Below, one piece after another: positions 53,035-60,976 of a stretch of 64,000 nt of DNA. Under the pieces are notes generated by a model, which saw nothing but the letters and a program-made list of their open reading frames with translations, had not been told where the DNA came from and did not search any database. The position numbers and the translations under genes are program-made. The DNA lies in the NCBI RefSeq assembly GCF_024347655.1, contig NZ_AP025515.1, forward strand, positions 1,054,001 through 1,118,000, written 5' to 3'. Every line of letters starts with the position of its first letter. Within the stretch, counting starts at the first letter, position 1. The stretch is from Vibrio toranzoniae. GTDB taxonomy: Bacteria; Pseudomonadota; Gammaproteobacteria; Enterobacterales; Vibrionaceae.

Positions 53035-53957
53035 GATTGGGCTCCCGATATCTGGCTCATCAGTGGCTGTGCACTCGACAGTGAGCTATAGGGTATCGCG
53101 AGAGATAACCCCATCTGTTGTAGCTGTTGCTGCTTGGTCGAGAAGGCATGGTTAAGCTTTTCCTTCTCTTTATTAGAGGAGAAGTTGAACCACTGTGTTT
53201 TACTGCCATCTGTGACTTGTTTCGAGCCTTTATAGGTCGTTTGACCTTGTTCTAGCGGGTCGTAAAAATGCACCAGACGTACTCGGTTGTGCCTTCGAAT
53301 TTGACTGATAAGTGAGTAATCACTTTCTTGGTAACGTACAAAGTCACTGAGCATAATGATGTCACTCCCTTTCGGGCAAAGCTGGTGCAGAGATTTCAGT
53401 CCATGCTCTAAGGTCGTGTCACTATGATGGTCGTGATTAGTCAGTGCCGAATTATTGATTTCTATGACTTTTTGCAAAATACGCAGCGGAGCATGGTTGC
53501 TTGCACTGGGTTTAATCTCAATGATCTCTTTGCCCGTATCAATCACAGCACCAATTCGGTCTTTTTGCGCCACAGTTAACCAGCACAGTTGACTAGCAAA
53601 GTGCGCAAGTTGAACCGATTTCAGCAATAAGGTTGAGCCGAAAATCATGCTGCTTGATAGGTCCAAGAACAAAATGACAGGCTGCTCTCTTTCTTCAGAG
53701 AACAGTTTAGTATGTGCCTTGCCCGTTCTTGCTGTCACGCGCCAGTCAATGCTGCGAATGTCATCGCCCGCTTGGTACTGACGAACTTCAGAGAAATTCA
53801 TCCCGCGCCCTTTGCGGTTGCTCTCGTGTTGGCCATTAAGTTGTGACCAGAGGCTTTTCGCCGGAGGCAACCATCGAACAGACTGCGCCTTGTATTGCAG
53901 CAGCTCATCCAGATTCAGCATCACACCGTCACTGTGGTTTGGTAGTTGATTATTCAT
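53031..53957 (-). CDS. DUF58 (VWA-like) protein
   Basis: A 308-residue cytoplasmic protein with the DUF58 signature region GDDIRSIDWRVTARTGKAHT (about residues 66-85), followed by a VWA-like fold with FLDLSSSM (DxSxS motif intact). The ATG at 53957 has AGGAG nine bases upstream; an eight-codon upstream extension is rejected. DUF58 proteins accompany MoxR ATPases and are thought to be their substrates or adaptors. It lies 10 bp after moxR. Confidence 0.92.
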   Translation of the reverse strand: MNNQLPNHSDGVMLNLDELLQYKAQSVRWLPPAKSLWSQLNGQHESNRKGRGMNFSEVRQYQAGDDIRSIDWRVTARTGKAHTKLFSEEREQPVILFLDLSSSMIFGSTLLLKSVQLAHFASQLCWLTVAQKDRIGAVIDTGKEIIEIKPSASNHAPLRILQKVIEINNSALTNHDHHSDTTLEHGLKSLHQLCPKGSDIIMLSDFVRYQESDYSLISQIRRHNRVRLVHFYDPLEQGQTTYKGSKQVTDGSKTQWFNFSSNKEKEKLNHAFSTKQQQLQQMGLSLAIPYSSLSSAQPLMSQISGAQS

Positions 53958-53967
53958 GCGCGTACTC

Positions 53968-54924
53968 CTATGCGCTACCAACCAGTGAAATAAGGTGTGC
54001 GATCACTTGGTTTGCAGTGACACCTTCAGCTTGTGCATGGTAGCTACGAAGTAGGCGGTGACGCAGTACAGGGAATGCCATCGCTTGAACGTCTTGTGGA
54101 GTAACATAGTCGCGGCCAGCAAGCCAAGCATGTGCACGAGCACAGCGGTCTAGGGCAATCGTTGCACGCGGACTCACACCCATATCTAACCACTGGTCAA
54201 GTTGGTTACTGTATTGCTTAGGTTGGCGAGTCGCCATCACCAGTCTGATGATGTACTGCTCAATGGTATCTGCCATGTGAATATTGAGTACTTCTTGGCG
54301 TGCTTCAAAGATCGTTTGCTGAGATATCTCTTGTGGCTGAACCGATTCGTTGCCTTGAGCTTCGCCGCGGTTGAGTCGAAGGATCTCAAGTTCACTTTCC
54401 ATATCTGGATATTCAACTTCAAGGTGCAGTAAGAAACGGTCTAGCTGGGCTTCTGGCAGTGGGTATGTGCCTTCTTGCTCAATCGGGTTTTGCGTTGCCA
54501 TTACTAAGAACAGTTCAGGCAGAGCATAGGTTTTTCGACCTGCAGTGACTTGTTTTTCAGCCATTGCTTCCAGCATTGCCGCTTGTACTTTCGCCGGAGC
54601 ACGGTTGATCTCATCCGCTAGAATAAGCGAGTTAAAAATCGGGCCAGATTGGAAAGTGAACTCTCCGGTCTCTGGTCGGAAGATATCGGTCCCCGTTAAG
54701 TCTGCAGGCAGTAGGTCAGGCGTAAACTGAATGCGGTGGAAATCTCCTTCAACACAATCTGCCAGTGATTTTACTGCGCGAGTTTTTGCTAAGCCGGGAG
54801 GTCCTTCAACAAGGATGTGACCATCCGCCAGCAGAGCGATCATCAGTTGTTTCACTAGTTCTTGTTGACCAATGATTTGAGACTCTAAATAGTTTTGAAG
54901 GACTTCGAAATTTGTTTTGTGCAT
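53968..54924 (-). CDS. MoxR-family AAA+ ATPase
   Basis: A 318-residue AAA+ chaperone with Walker A EGPPGLAKTR (about residue 39), Walker B LILADEINRAP, sensor 1 VMATQNPIEQEGTYPLPEAQLDRF, and the C-terminal lid domain. It is the first gene of the six-gene Bat operon. MoxR proteins are proposed to remodel or activate partner VWA proteins, here DUF58, BatA and BatB/C. There is no membrane segment or signal peptide. Confidence 0.93.
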   Translation of the reverse strand: MHKTNFEVLQNYLESQIIGQQELVKQLMIALLADGHILVEGPPGLAKTRAVKSLADCVEGDFHRIQFTPDLLPADLTGTDIFRPETGEFTFQSGPIFNSLILADEINRAPAKVQAAMLEAMAEKQVTAGRKTYALPELFLVMATQNPIEQEGTYPLPEAQLDRFLLHLEVEYPDMESELEILRLNRGEAQGNESVQPQEISQQTIFEARQEVLNIHMADTIEQYIIRLVMATRQPKQYSNQLDQWLDMGVSPRATIALDRCARAHAWLAGRDYVTPQDVQAMAFPVLRHRLLRSYHAQAEGVTANQVIAHLISLVGSA

Positions 54925-55378
54925 TTTGGACTCTCTGGGTATCCATTTGACTTTTATTTTGAGTATTAGTCACTGATTTGTAGGAAAAAGTTCCAGTACA
55001 TTTGCGGAATTTATTTTTCCAAAATTGGAGTGGTTTACGCGCGGTTAGCTAAAATACCGTTAGCAATGATTTTTATCATATCAATCACTTTTTATATACT
55101 AAAGCTCAAAAAAGTGCATCGTTGTGTGAGTTAGGTGAAATCTAAAGTTCAGATTAAAAATTCATAACAAAAATCATTATATTTGCCTTGGTTATCATGA
55201 CTTAAGAATAAACGGAGCCAGTTGTTACATCGTATTTGCAAATTTTTGCGAGAATCCTCTCTAGTTTTATAGGCTCTGGCCGATACATTGCTCAGGTTGT
55301 GCATTGCTTGTTGGAGTGCACTCAACAAGTCCTGTTTTGGGTATACCAATAACGAGCGATTCTTTTAAAGGTCCAAAT
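54925..55378. promoter_or_regulatory. Divergent region, moxR operon and chemoreceptor
   Basis: 454 bp between divergent transcription units. The plus-strand sigma-28 promoter is listed separately. The moxR promoter lies in the AT-rich left part, but I cannot define it. No credible small gene is seen. Confidence 0.55.
55257..55286 (+). promoter_or_regulatory. Sigma-28 (flagellar) promoter of the chemoreceptor
   Basis: CTCTAGTT (-35 region, 55257-55264) and GCCGATAC (-10, 55279-55286) closely match the FliA consensus TAAAGTTT/GCCGATAA with a spacing of 14 bases. The MCP start codon lies about 90 bases downstream. Confidence 0.75.
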
Positions 55379-57295
55379 ATGTTGAAAACTAACTCTCTGA
55401 GTATCAAACAAAAAGTTGTACTTGGAATTACCTTTGCGGTTCTTGCATCGACAGTGATTGTTGGTGCGATGGCTCAGCAACAAGCAAGAGATGTATTGAG
55501 TCATCGATTGATCGATATTGAGCTTCCTGGGATGCTGGAGCGAATCAATGGTGAAGTTGATCGCGAAGTCTCTCAGCTGTTGTTGGCGGCGGAACAAATT
55601 GCTTCAAATGAATTTGTTTCTGATGCTATCGAATCGACCGATCGCGATGCAGTATTAGAGAATAAGCTGGTTAAACAACTGAATAATGTTCGTAATCAAT
55701 ATCAGTTGAACGATGCCTCGGTAGCTAACCGCGAAACGGCTTACTACTGGAATCAAGATGGTTTTTTACGTCAACTTAATCAACAACAAGATGGCTGGTT
55801 CTTTGGCTTTACACAATCTGGTCAGAAGACAATGGTCAGTATGTTCCAAGAAGCCAATGGTGATGTGAAAATGTTCGCTAACTACCAACAGCCTTCAGGT
55901 TTGGCGATGTCTGGCTTATCAAAATCGATGGATGACATGGTTAGCCTACTTAACAGTTTTAAGATTGAAGATACAGGCTTTGTGTTTTTAACGGATAGTC
56001 AAGGTGACGTACAAATTCACCGCGAACGTTCTCGTAGTGATTCTTCACTTCAACAACTTTACGGTTCTCAATCAAGCCAATTATTGAACAAGTCGGGTTT
56101 CAACCTGATTACCACTGAAAGCCAAGGACAAGAGCTGTTCGTTGCGAGTTTATACGTGTCGTCAATGGACTGGTTTGTTGTTGGTGTAGTACCAACCGAT
56201 GAAGTCTTTGCTGAGCTCGATGCTACCGCGCAAAAGATGCTGATCATGACGGCTATCGTTGCTTTAGTCTTTATCCTAATGGGCGTAGTGCTAGCAAACA
56301 GCATTACTCAACCGATTAAGCTGTTGGCTAAGCGTTTTGGTGACCTTGGCGAAGGTGATGGCGATCTTGCACAGCGTATTGAAGTGAAAGGCAATGATGA
56401 AATTGCACAGCTTTCTGCTGGCTTTAATGGATTCATTGAAAAAATCCATGAGTCGATGAAAGAGGTATGCTCAACCAGTCAAGCACTTCAAGTAGCGGCA
56501 GAGAGCGTTTCTAACAAAGCACATACCACTCATGATAATAGCCAAGAACAACGTGACCAAACGCTTCAAGTGGTTGCTGCCATTAACCAAATGGGCATGA
56601 CCATCAGTGAGATTGCATCAAATGCAGCAACAGCAGCAGAAACAGCCACGCAAGCTTCGGGCAATACTGAAGTGGGTCGTTCTGTTGTGAACAAAGCAAA
56701 AGACGCGATTAGCCGATTAGCTCAAGACATTGAAAGTACAGGTCAAGTGGTTGAGCAGCTTGCTTCAACAACGCAAGACATTGGCTCTATTCTGGGTGTT
56801 ATCCGTGATATTTCAGAGCAAACTAACTTACTTGCACTGAACGCAGCGATTGAAGCAGCCCGTGCGGGTGAACAAGGTCGCGGTTTTGCCGTGGTAGCAG
56901 ATGAAGTACGAAACCTAGCAAGCCGTACTGCAGATTCAACGGAAGAGATTCAGAAGATGATCAACCAACTGCAAAGCGATGCGAAAGATGCGGTAACTGC
57001 AATGAGTGCAGGTAAGGTTATTACGCTTGAAGGTGTATCAGCATCGGATGAAGCGGTAGATGTACTGAGTGGTATCTCAGACCGTATCGTTGATATTACC
57101 GACCGCAACACGCAAGTTGCTACGGCAACGGAAGAGCAATCGACTGTGGTTCACACCATCAACCAGAACATTGAAGAGATCAATGCGATCAACGAAGTGA
57201 CGACCGGCACTGCTGAGCAACTTGCTGAAGCGAGCCAAGAGCTTCGCGACCTTTCTTCTCGTCTAGATAAGATGGTTGGTTCATTCAAGCTTTAA
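55379..57295 (+). CDS. Methyl-accepting chemotaxis protein, Cache-type sensor
   Basis: A 638-residue chemoreceptor. The start MLKTNSLSIKQKVVLGITF has AAAGG nine bases upstream; the 25-codon extension upstream is rejected. It has a membrane helix (about 13-33), a large periplasmic double-Cache-like sensor (about 35-300, with GFVFLTDSQGDVQIHRERSR and MDWFVVGVVP), a second helix (about 303-325), HAMP (about 326-380) and a signalling domain with tip EQTNLLALNAAIEAARAGEQGRGFAVVADEVR. Cache sensors bind small molecules such as amino acids or organic acids; the ligand is not predictable. A sigma-28 promoter puts it in the flagellar regulon. Confidence 0.94.
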   Translation: MLKTNSLSIKQKVVLGITFAVLASTVIVGAMAQQQARDVLSHRLIDIELPGMLERINGEVDREVSQLLLAAEQIASNEFVSDAIESTDRDAVLENKLVKQLNNVRNQYQLNDASVANRETAYYWNQDGFLRQLNQQQDGWFFGFTQSGQKTMVSMFQEANGDVKMFANYQQPSGLAMSGLSKSMDDMVSLLNSFKIEDTGFVFLTDSQGDVQIHRERSRSDSSLQQLYGSQSSQLLNKSGFNLITTESQGQELFVASLYVSSMDWFVVGVVPTDEVFAELDATAQKMLIMTAIVALVFILMGVVLANSITQPIKLLAKRFGDLGEGDGDLAQRIEVKGNDEIAQLSAGFNGFIEKIHESMKEVCSTSQALQVAAESVSNKAHTTHDNSQEQRDQTLQVVAAINQMGMTISEIASNAATAAETATQASGNTEVGRSVVNKAKDAISRLAQDIESTGQVVEQLASTTQDIGSILGVIRDISEQTNLLALNAAIEAARAGEQGRGFAVVADEVRNLASRTADSTEEIQKMINQLQSDAKDAVTAMSAGKVITLEGVSASDEAVDVLSGISDRIVDITDRNTQVATATEEQSTVVHTINQNIEEINAINEVTTGTAEQLAEASQELRDLSSRLDKMVGSFKL

Positions 57296-57351
57296 TACCT
57301 TTAAGTTTTCATACTGTAGGTCATAGCATGGCTTAGATAGTTACATAGACG

Positions 57352-57392
57352 AAGAGCTGGATTCATTTAATCGTGAATCCAGCTCTTTTTAT
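57352..57392 (+). terminator. Terminator of the chemoreceptor gene
   Basis: AAGAGCTGGATTCA/TGAATCCAGCTCTT perfect stem with an 8-base loop followed by TTTATTTTG. Confidence 0.93.
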
Positions 57393-57519
57393 TTTGTGGT
57401 TTTGTTTTCTTCTAACTGACCTTAGCTTGATCTGGTTTCGGGCTTTAAACTCCATCACCCTAGCATCACAGTGCGTAAATGAGTAAAATCTGATTAGGTT
57501 TAATATTTAGGTAAGTATC

Positions 57520-57720
57520 ATGAGCGATTTTGAAAAAGAACTAGAGCAGATGACTCAAGAGATGGGCGATGAGCCAGAGGTAAAACTGCCATCACTTGAA
57601 GAGCAAAAAGCGATCGTTGCTGAATTTAAGCGACTAGAAGCGGAAGGCAAGCTAACACCTGAAGTGTTAGAAAAGCATTTTGGCCAGTTCAATAAAAAAA
57701 ATGATACGCCAATCCACTAA
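57520..57720 (+). CDS. Small conserved-looking acidic protein of unknown function
   Basis: A 66-residue soluble protein with a net negative charge, rich in Glu and Lys and predicted to be mostly helical. It ends with a short polar tail after LEKHFGQFNKK. No Cys, signal peptide or membrane segment is present. The gene stands alone with a plausible ribosome site (AGGTAAGT) and its own terminator 60 bp downstream, which supports real expression. I do not recognise the family. It lies between the chemoreceptor and malK but has no evident link to either. Confidence 0.75.
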   Translation: MSDFEKELEQMTQEMGDEPEVKLPSLEEQKAIVAEFKRLEAEGKLTPEVLEKHFGQFNKKNDTPIH

Positions 57721-57781
57721 GCTTAAAACAAGCTATAGTGCTTAAAGTACCTGGTTGTGTTGAAGCTCAAATTAAATAGAT

Positions 57782-57810
57782 AAAGGTCTAGTACATGCTA
57801 GACCTTTTTT
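57782..57810 (+). terminator. Terminator of the 66-residue protein gene
   Basis: AAAGGTCTAG-TACATG-CTAGACCTTT stem-loop followed by TTTA. Confidence 0.92.
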
Positions 57811-57869
57811 ATTGCCGTTATCAAAAACCGCCTATTCAATGAAAGAGAAACGAGTTTTAGAAAATGAAA

Positions 57870-57898
57870 AAATCCCCCTTATGTAGTAAGAGGGATTT
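57870..57898 (-). terminator. Terminator of malK
   Basis: On the minus strand, AAATCCCTCTTA pairs with TAAGGGGGATTT (one G-U pair) and is followed by TTTTCATTTTC. It lies 35 bases after the malK stop, so lamB or malM is not cotranscribed. Confidence 0.88.
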
Positions 57899-57933
57899 GA
57901 TATGGGCAAGTTATATCTTAAAAGGCGAACTGG

Positions 57934-59046
57934 TTAATCTGTACCGTACTCTTTGTACAAACGACGACATCCGCGGCCATCGCTGTGGAACAGGTGACAA
58001 CGGTGCGCTGGAATACCAATCGCCAACTTGTCACCTGATTCGATTGTTAACGTGTCTGGCTGGCGATAGATAACGTCAGCATCGGCACTTTCAAGGTTTA
58101 GGTAAACCTGAGTTTCGTTACCCAGCTTCTCAACCATCATCACTTCAGCTTCAATTGTCGCGTCACCTGATTCAGCAGACATCAAGTGCTCAGGACGAAC
58201 ACCCATAGACATACGGTCACCAGCATTAACGGTTGTACCATCAACAGGGATCCAGAAAGTCATGCCGTTTGAAAGCTGTATCAATACGCGTTCTGCTTCA
58301 GCCTGTTCAATGTGTACAGACATAAAGTTCATCTTCGGCGAACCAATAAAGCCAGCAACGAAACGGTTTTGAGGGTAGTGGTATAGGTCAAGTGGTTTAC
58401 CAACTTGAGATACGGAACCACCGTCAAGAACAACGATCTTATCGGCCATTGTCATCGCTTCGACTTGGTCGTGGGTCACGTAAATCATGGTACAACCAAG
58501 TTGACGTTGCAGCTTAGTGATTTGCGAACGCATTTGAACACGTAGTGCAGCATCTAGGTTCGATAGAGGCTCATCAAGTAGGAATACGTTTGGTTGAGAA
58601 ACCAAAGTGCGACCAATCGCAACACGTTGACGCTGACCTCCAGAAAGTGCTTTAGGTTGGCGCTCTAGTAAGTGACCAAGCTGAAGAATCTCAGCAGCAT
58701 GTTCAACACGCTTATCAATTTCAGCTTTGTTAGCGTTTGCTAACTTCAGGCCAAAAGACATGTTGTCGTAAAGGTTTAGGTGAGGGTAGAGCGCGTAAGA
58801 CTGAAATACCATACCTACGCCACGTTTGGAAGGTTCAACGTCATTCATGCGTTGGTCACCAATGTACAAATCACCAGACGTAATGTCCTCTAGACCTGCG
58901 ATACATCGTAATAGCGTCGATTTACCACAACCTGATGGCCCCACGAATACTACGAACTCACCTTCGTTGATGTCTAAGGTTACGTCCTTAGAAATCTGTA
59001 CATCCCCATATGATTTATAAACGTTTTTTAACGTGACATTCGCCAT
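57934..59046 (-). CDS. malK: Maltose/maltodextrin ABC transporter ATPase
   Basis: A 370-residue ATPase of the MalFGK2 importer (E. coli MalK is 371). It has Walker A GPSGCGKST, Q-loop VFQSYALYPH, signature LSGGQRQRV, Walker B VFLLDEPLSNLD and the switch His in VTHDQVEAMTMADK. The C-terminal regulatory domain (about 235-370) is complete, so inhibition of MalT by idle MalK is plausible as in E. coli. It is divergent from malEFG, stands alone, and ends at its own terminator, unlike the E. coli malK-lamB-malM operon. Confidence 0.96.
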   Translation of the reverse strand: MANVTLKNVYKSYGDVQISKDVTLDINEGEFVVFVGPSGCGKSTLLRCIAGLEDITSGDLYIGDQRMNDVEPSKRGVGMVFQSYALYPHLNLYDNMSFGLKLANANKAEIDKRVEHAAEILQLGHLLERQPKALSGGQRQRVAIGRTLVSQPNVFLLDEPLSNLDAALRVQMRSQITKLQRQLGCTMIYVTHDQVEAMTMADKIVVLDGGSVSQVGKPLDLYHYPQNRFVAGFIGSPKMNFMSVHIEQAEAERVLIQLSNGMTFWIPVDGTTVNAGDRMSMGVRPEHLMSAESGDATIEAEVMMVEKLGNETQVYLNLESADADVIYRQPDTLTIESGDKLAIGIPAHRCHLFHSDGRGCRRLYKEYGTD

Positions 59047-59710
59047 CTAGCTAGTCCTCGATCGATCAAATTTTAAGTTTTACTGCTTATCATTATAAGA
59101 AATTTTTGGGTCAGCAGTAACTGTAGGAATTGGTAAGTCTTGAGTGAGTAAGAAAAAAGTGGGTGAGACTTGGATTCTGTAACCAAGCCCACCCGTCATA
59201 GCCAAACTGGTGCCTATTTCCCCCACATCCAGCTAAATCTCCCCCGTGATTCAATCACAGATTTAGCTCGATGCTTAATAAAGACAACAGCGGGCAGTGA
59301 AGCCAACTAAATGAACAATGCTTAAACGCACAACATCTGCTGGTAAAGGGTTCTTACTATCCACTCTTGGATGAATGCAGTTTCGGTTAATTGGTGCAAT
59401 CGTACATCCTCCCAATGAAAATTTAACGAGGGGGAGTAGGAGGGGAGGAGTAGATAAATAAGGTTATTGATAATAGGCGATCCAGTTCAAATAAATCCAC
59501 GGCATAACGGTGACTCTGATCACGATGAGTATGCATTTTGTGATTTTAGTCTCTAATCCGACCGGATGATGATCACGAAATTAAGCCATAATAGCTAGGG
59601 CGTAGTGGCTAGGATGATGAGTTAAAGTCTATTTTCTCAGATCATAAGCGCTGAAAACTGGCTCGTCTTGGTTGATGTGCCCTACGTATAAATATAAAAA
59701 GGATATTCAC
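59047..59710. promoter_or_regulatory. malK-malE divergent regulatory region
   Basis: 664 bp without a gene, matching the function of the E. coli malK-malE region, where MalT and CRP build a shared activation complex. MalT-box-like motifs: GGATGA at 59369-59374, GGGAGGAT (minus) at 59406-59413, GGGGAGTAGG at 59431-59440, GGGGAGGAGT at 59442-59451, GGATGA at 59564-59569 and at 59612-59617. G-rich motifs on the minus strand near 59216-59245 may serve malK. A CRP site is listed separately. Confidence 0.8.
59510..59523. promoter_or_regulatory. CRP site upstream of malE
   Basis: GTGACTCTGATCAC is a perfect GTGA-N6-TCAC core, 188 bases before the malE start and between two groups of MalT-box-like motifs. 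Confidence 0.75.
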
Positions 59711-60895
59711 ATGAAAAACGCTCTAAGCGCTGTAGCTCTAGGTACATTAGTTGCTCTGGGTTCTTTTGGTGCAAATGCTGCTATCGAGGAAGGACAACTA
59801 ACAATCTGGGTAGGTGGTGACAAAGCTTATGAAGGCATGGCTGAAGTAGGTAAACGTTTCGAAGAAGATACTGGTGTTAAAGTAACAGTGGCTTTCCCTG
59901 ACAAACTAGAAGAGAAATTCTCTCAAGTTGCAGCGGCTGGTGATGGCCCAGACGTGATCTTCTACGCACATGACCGTTTTGGCGGCTATGCAGAAGCAGG
60001 TCTTCTTGTTGATATCAAACCTTCTAAAGAAACGAAAGAAGGTATCGTAGATTTCGCATGGGACGCTGTTTCATACGAAGGTAAAACAATCGCATACCCT
60101 GTGGCGGTTGAGTCAGTTTCTCTAATTTACAACAAAGCGCTTGTTCCTAACCCACCTAAGTCTTGGGAAGAAATCCCAGCACTTGATGCTGAGCTTCAAA
60201 AAGATGGCAAAAAAGCGATCATGTGGCCTCTACGTGGCGGCGCTTACTTCACATGGCCTCTACTTGCAGCTGATGGCGGTTACGCATTCAAACAGACTGC
60301 AGAAGGTTACGACATTAAAGATGCGGGCGTAGCGACTGACGGTGTTCAGAAGTCTCTAGGTTTCATCGAGAAGATGGTACAAGACAAAGTTATCTCTGCA
60401 GACATGGATTACTCAGTTGCTGAGTCTGAATTTGTTGCGGGTAATGTTGCAATGACAATCAACGGCCCTTGGGGTTGGGAAAACATCAAGAAAGCTGGCG
60501 TAGATTACGGCGTAACAACTTTACCTAAGTTCAACGGTAAAGCGTCTAAACCTTTCGTTGGTGTTTGGGCGGGTGGTATCAGCACTGCGTCTCCAAACCG
60601 CGACCTAGCGGTTGAGTTCATGGAAAACTACCTACTCACTGATGAAGGTATGAAGAGCCTGAACGACGACAAGCCACTAGGCGCTGTTGCTCTTAACTCT
60701 TTCCAACGTCAATTAGACAGCGACACTCGTATTGCAGCAACAATGGACAACGCGATGAACGGTGAAATCATGCCTAACATCCCTCAGTTCACAACGTTCT
60801 GGTACAGCATGGAAGAAGCGATCGGCAACGTAGTTGACGGCCGTCAATCAGTAGACCAAGCACTGAAAGCTGCTGAAGGTCGTATGACTAAGTAA
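59711..60895 (+). CDS. malE: Maltose/maltodextrin-binding periplasmic protein
   Basis: The 394-residue binding protein of the maltose importer. The start MKNALSAVALGTLVALGSFGANA is a signal peptide cleaved before AIEEGQLTIW, with AAGGA upstream; a 13-codon extension is rejected. Ligand-site features of MalE are present: WVGGDKAYEG, GPDVIFYAHDRFGGYAEAGLL, WPLRGGAYFTWPLLAADGG, NGPWGWENIKK and the C-terminal FTTFWYSMEEA. It also presents ligand to chemoreceptors in enteric bacteria; that role is not shown here. A hairpin follows, before malF. Confidence 0.96.
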   Translation: MKNALSAVALGTLVALGSFGANAAIEEGQLTIWVGGDKAYEGMAEVGKRFEEDTGVKVTVAFPDKLEEKFSQVAAAGDGPDVIFYAHDRFGGYAEAGLLVDIKPSKETKEGIVDFAWDAVSYEGKTIAYPVAVESVSLIYNKALVPNPPKSWEEIPALDAELQKDGKKAIMWPLRGGAYFTWPLLAADGGYAFKQTAEGYDIKDAGVATDGVQKSLGFIEKMVQDKVISADMDYSVAESEFVAGNVAMTINGPWGWENIKKAGVDYGVTTLPKFNGKASKPFVGVWAGGISTASPNRDLAVEFMENYLLTDEGMKSLNDDKPLGAVALNSFQRQLDSDTRIAATMDNAMNGEIMPNIPQFTTFWYSMEEAIGNVVDGRQSVDQALKAAEGRMTK

Positions 60896-60914
60896 TAACC
60901 AAGCACTACCTTTT

Positions 60915-60946
60915 AAGGAGAGGGTAACCTCTCCTTACTTTTCTAT
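60915..60946 (+). terminator. Intercistronic hairpin malE-malF
   Basis: AAGGAGAGG-GTAA-CCTCTCCTT perfect 9-bp stem followed by a T-rich stretch. It is placed to attenuate transcription into malFG or protect malE mRNA, giving excess binding protein. Confidence 0.8.
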
Positions 60947-60976
60947 TTTTTATCTATATCGCTAGCAGGTTCCTCT

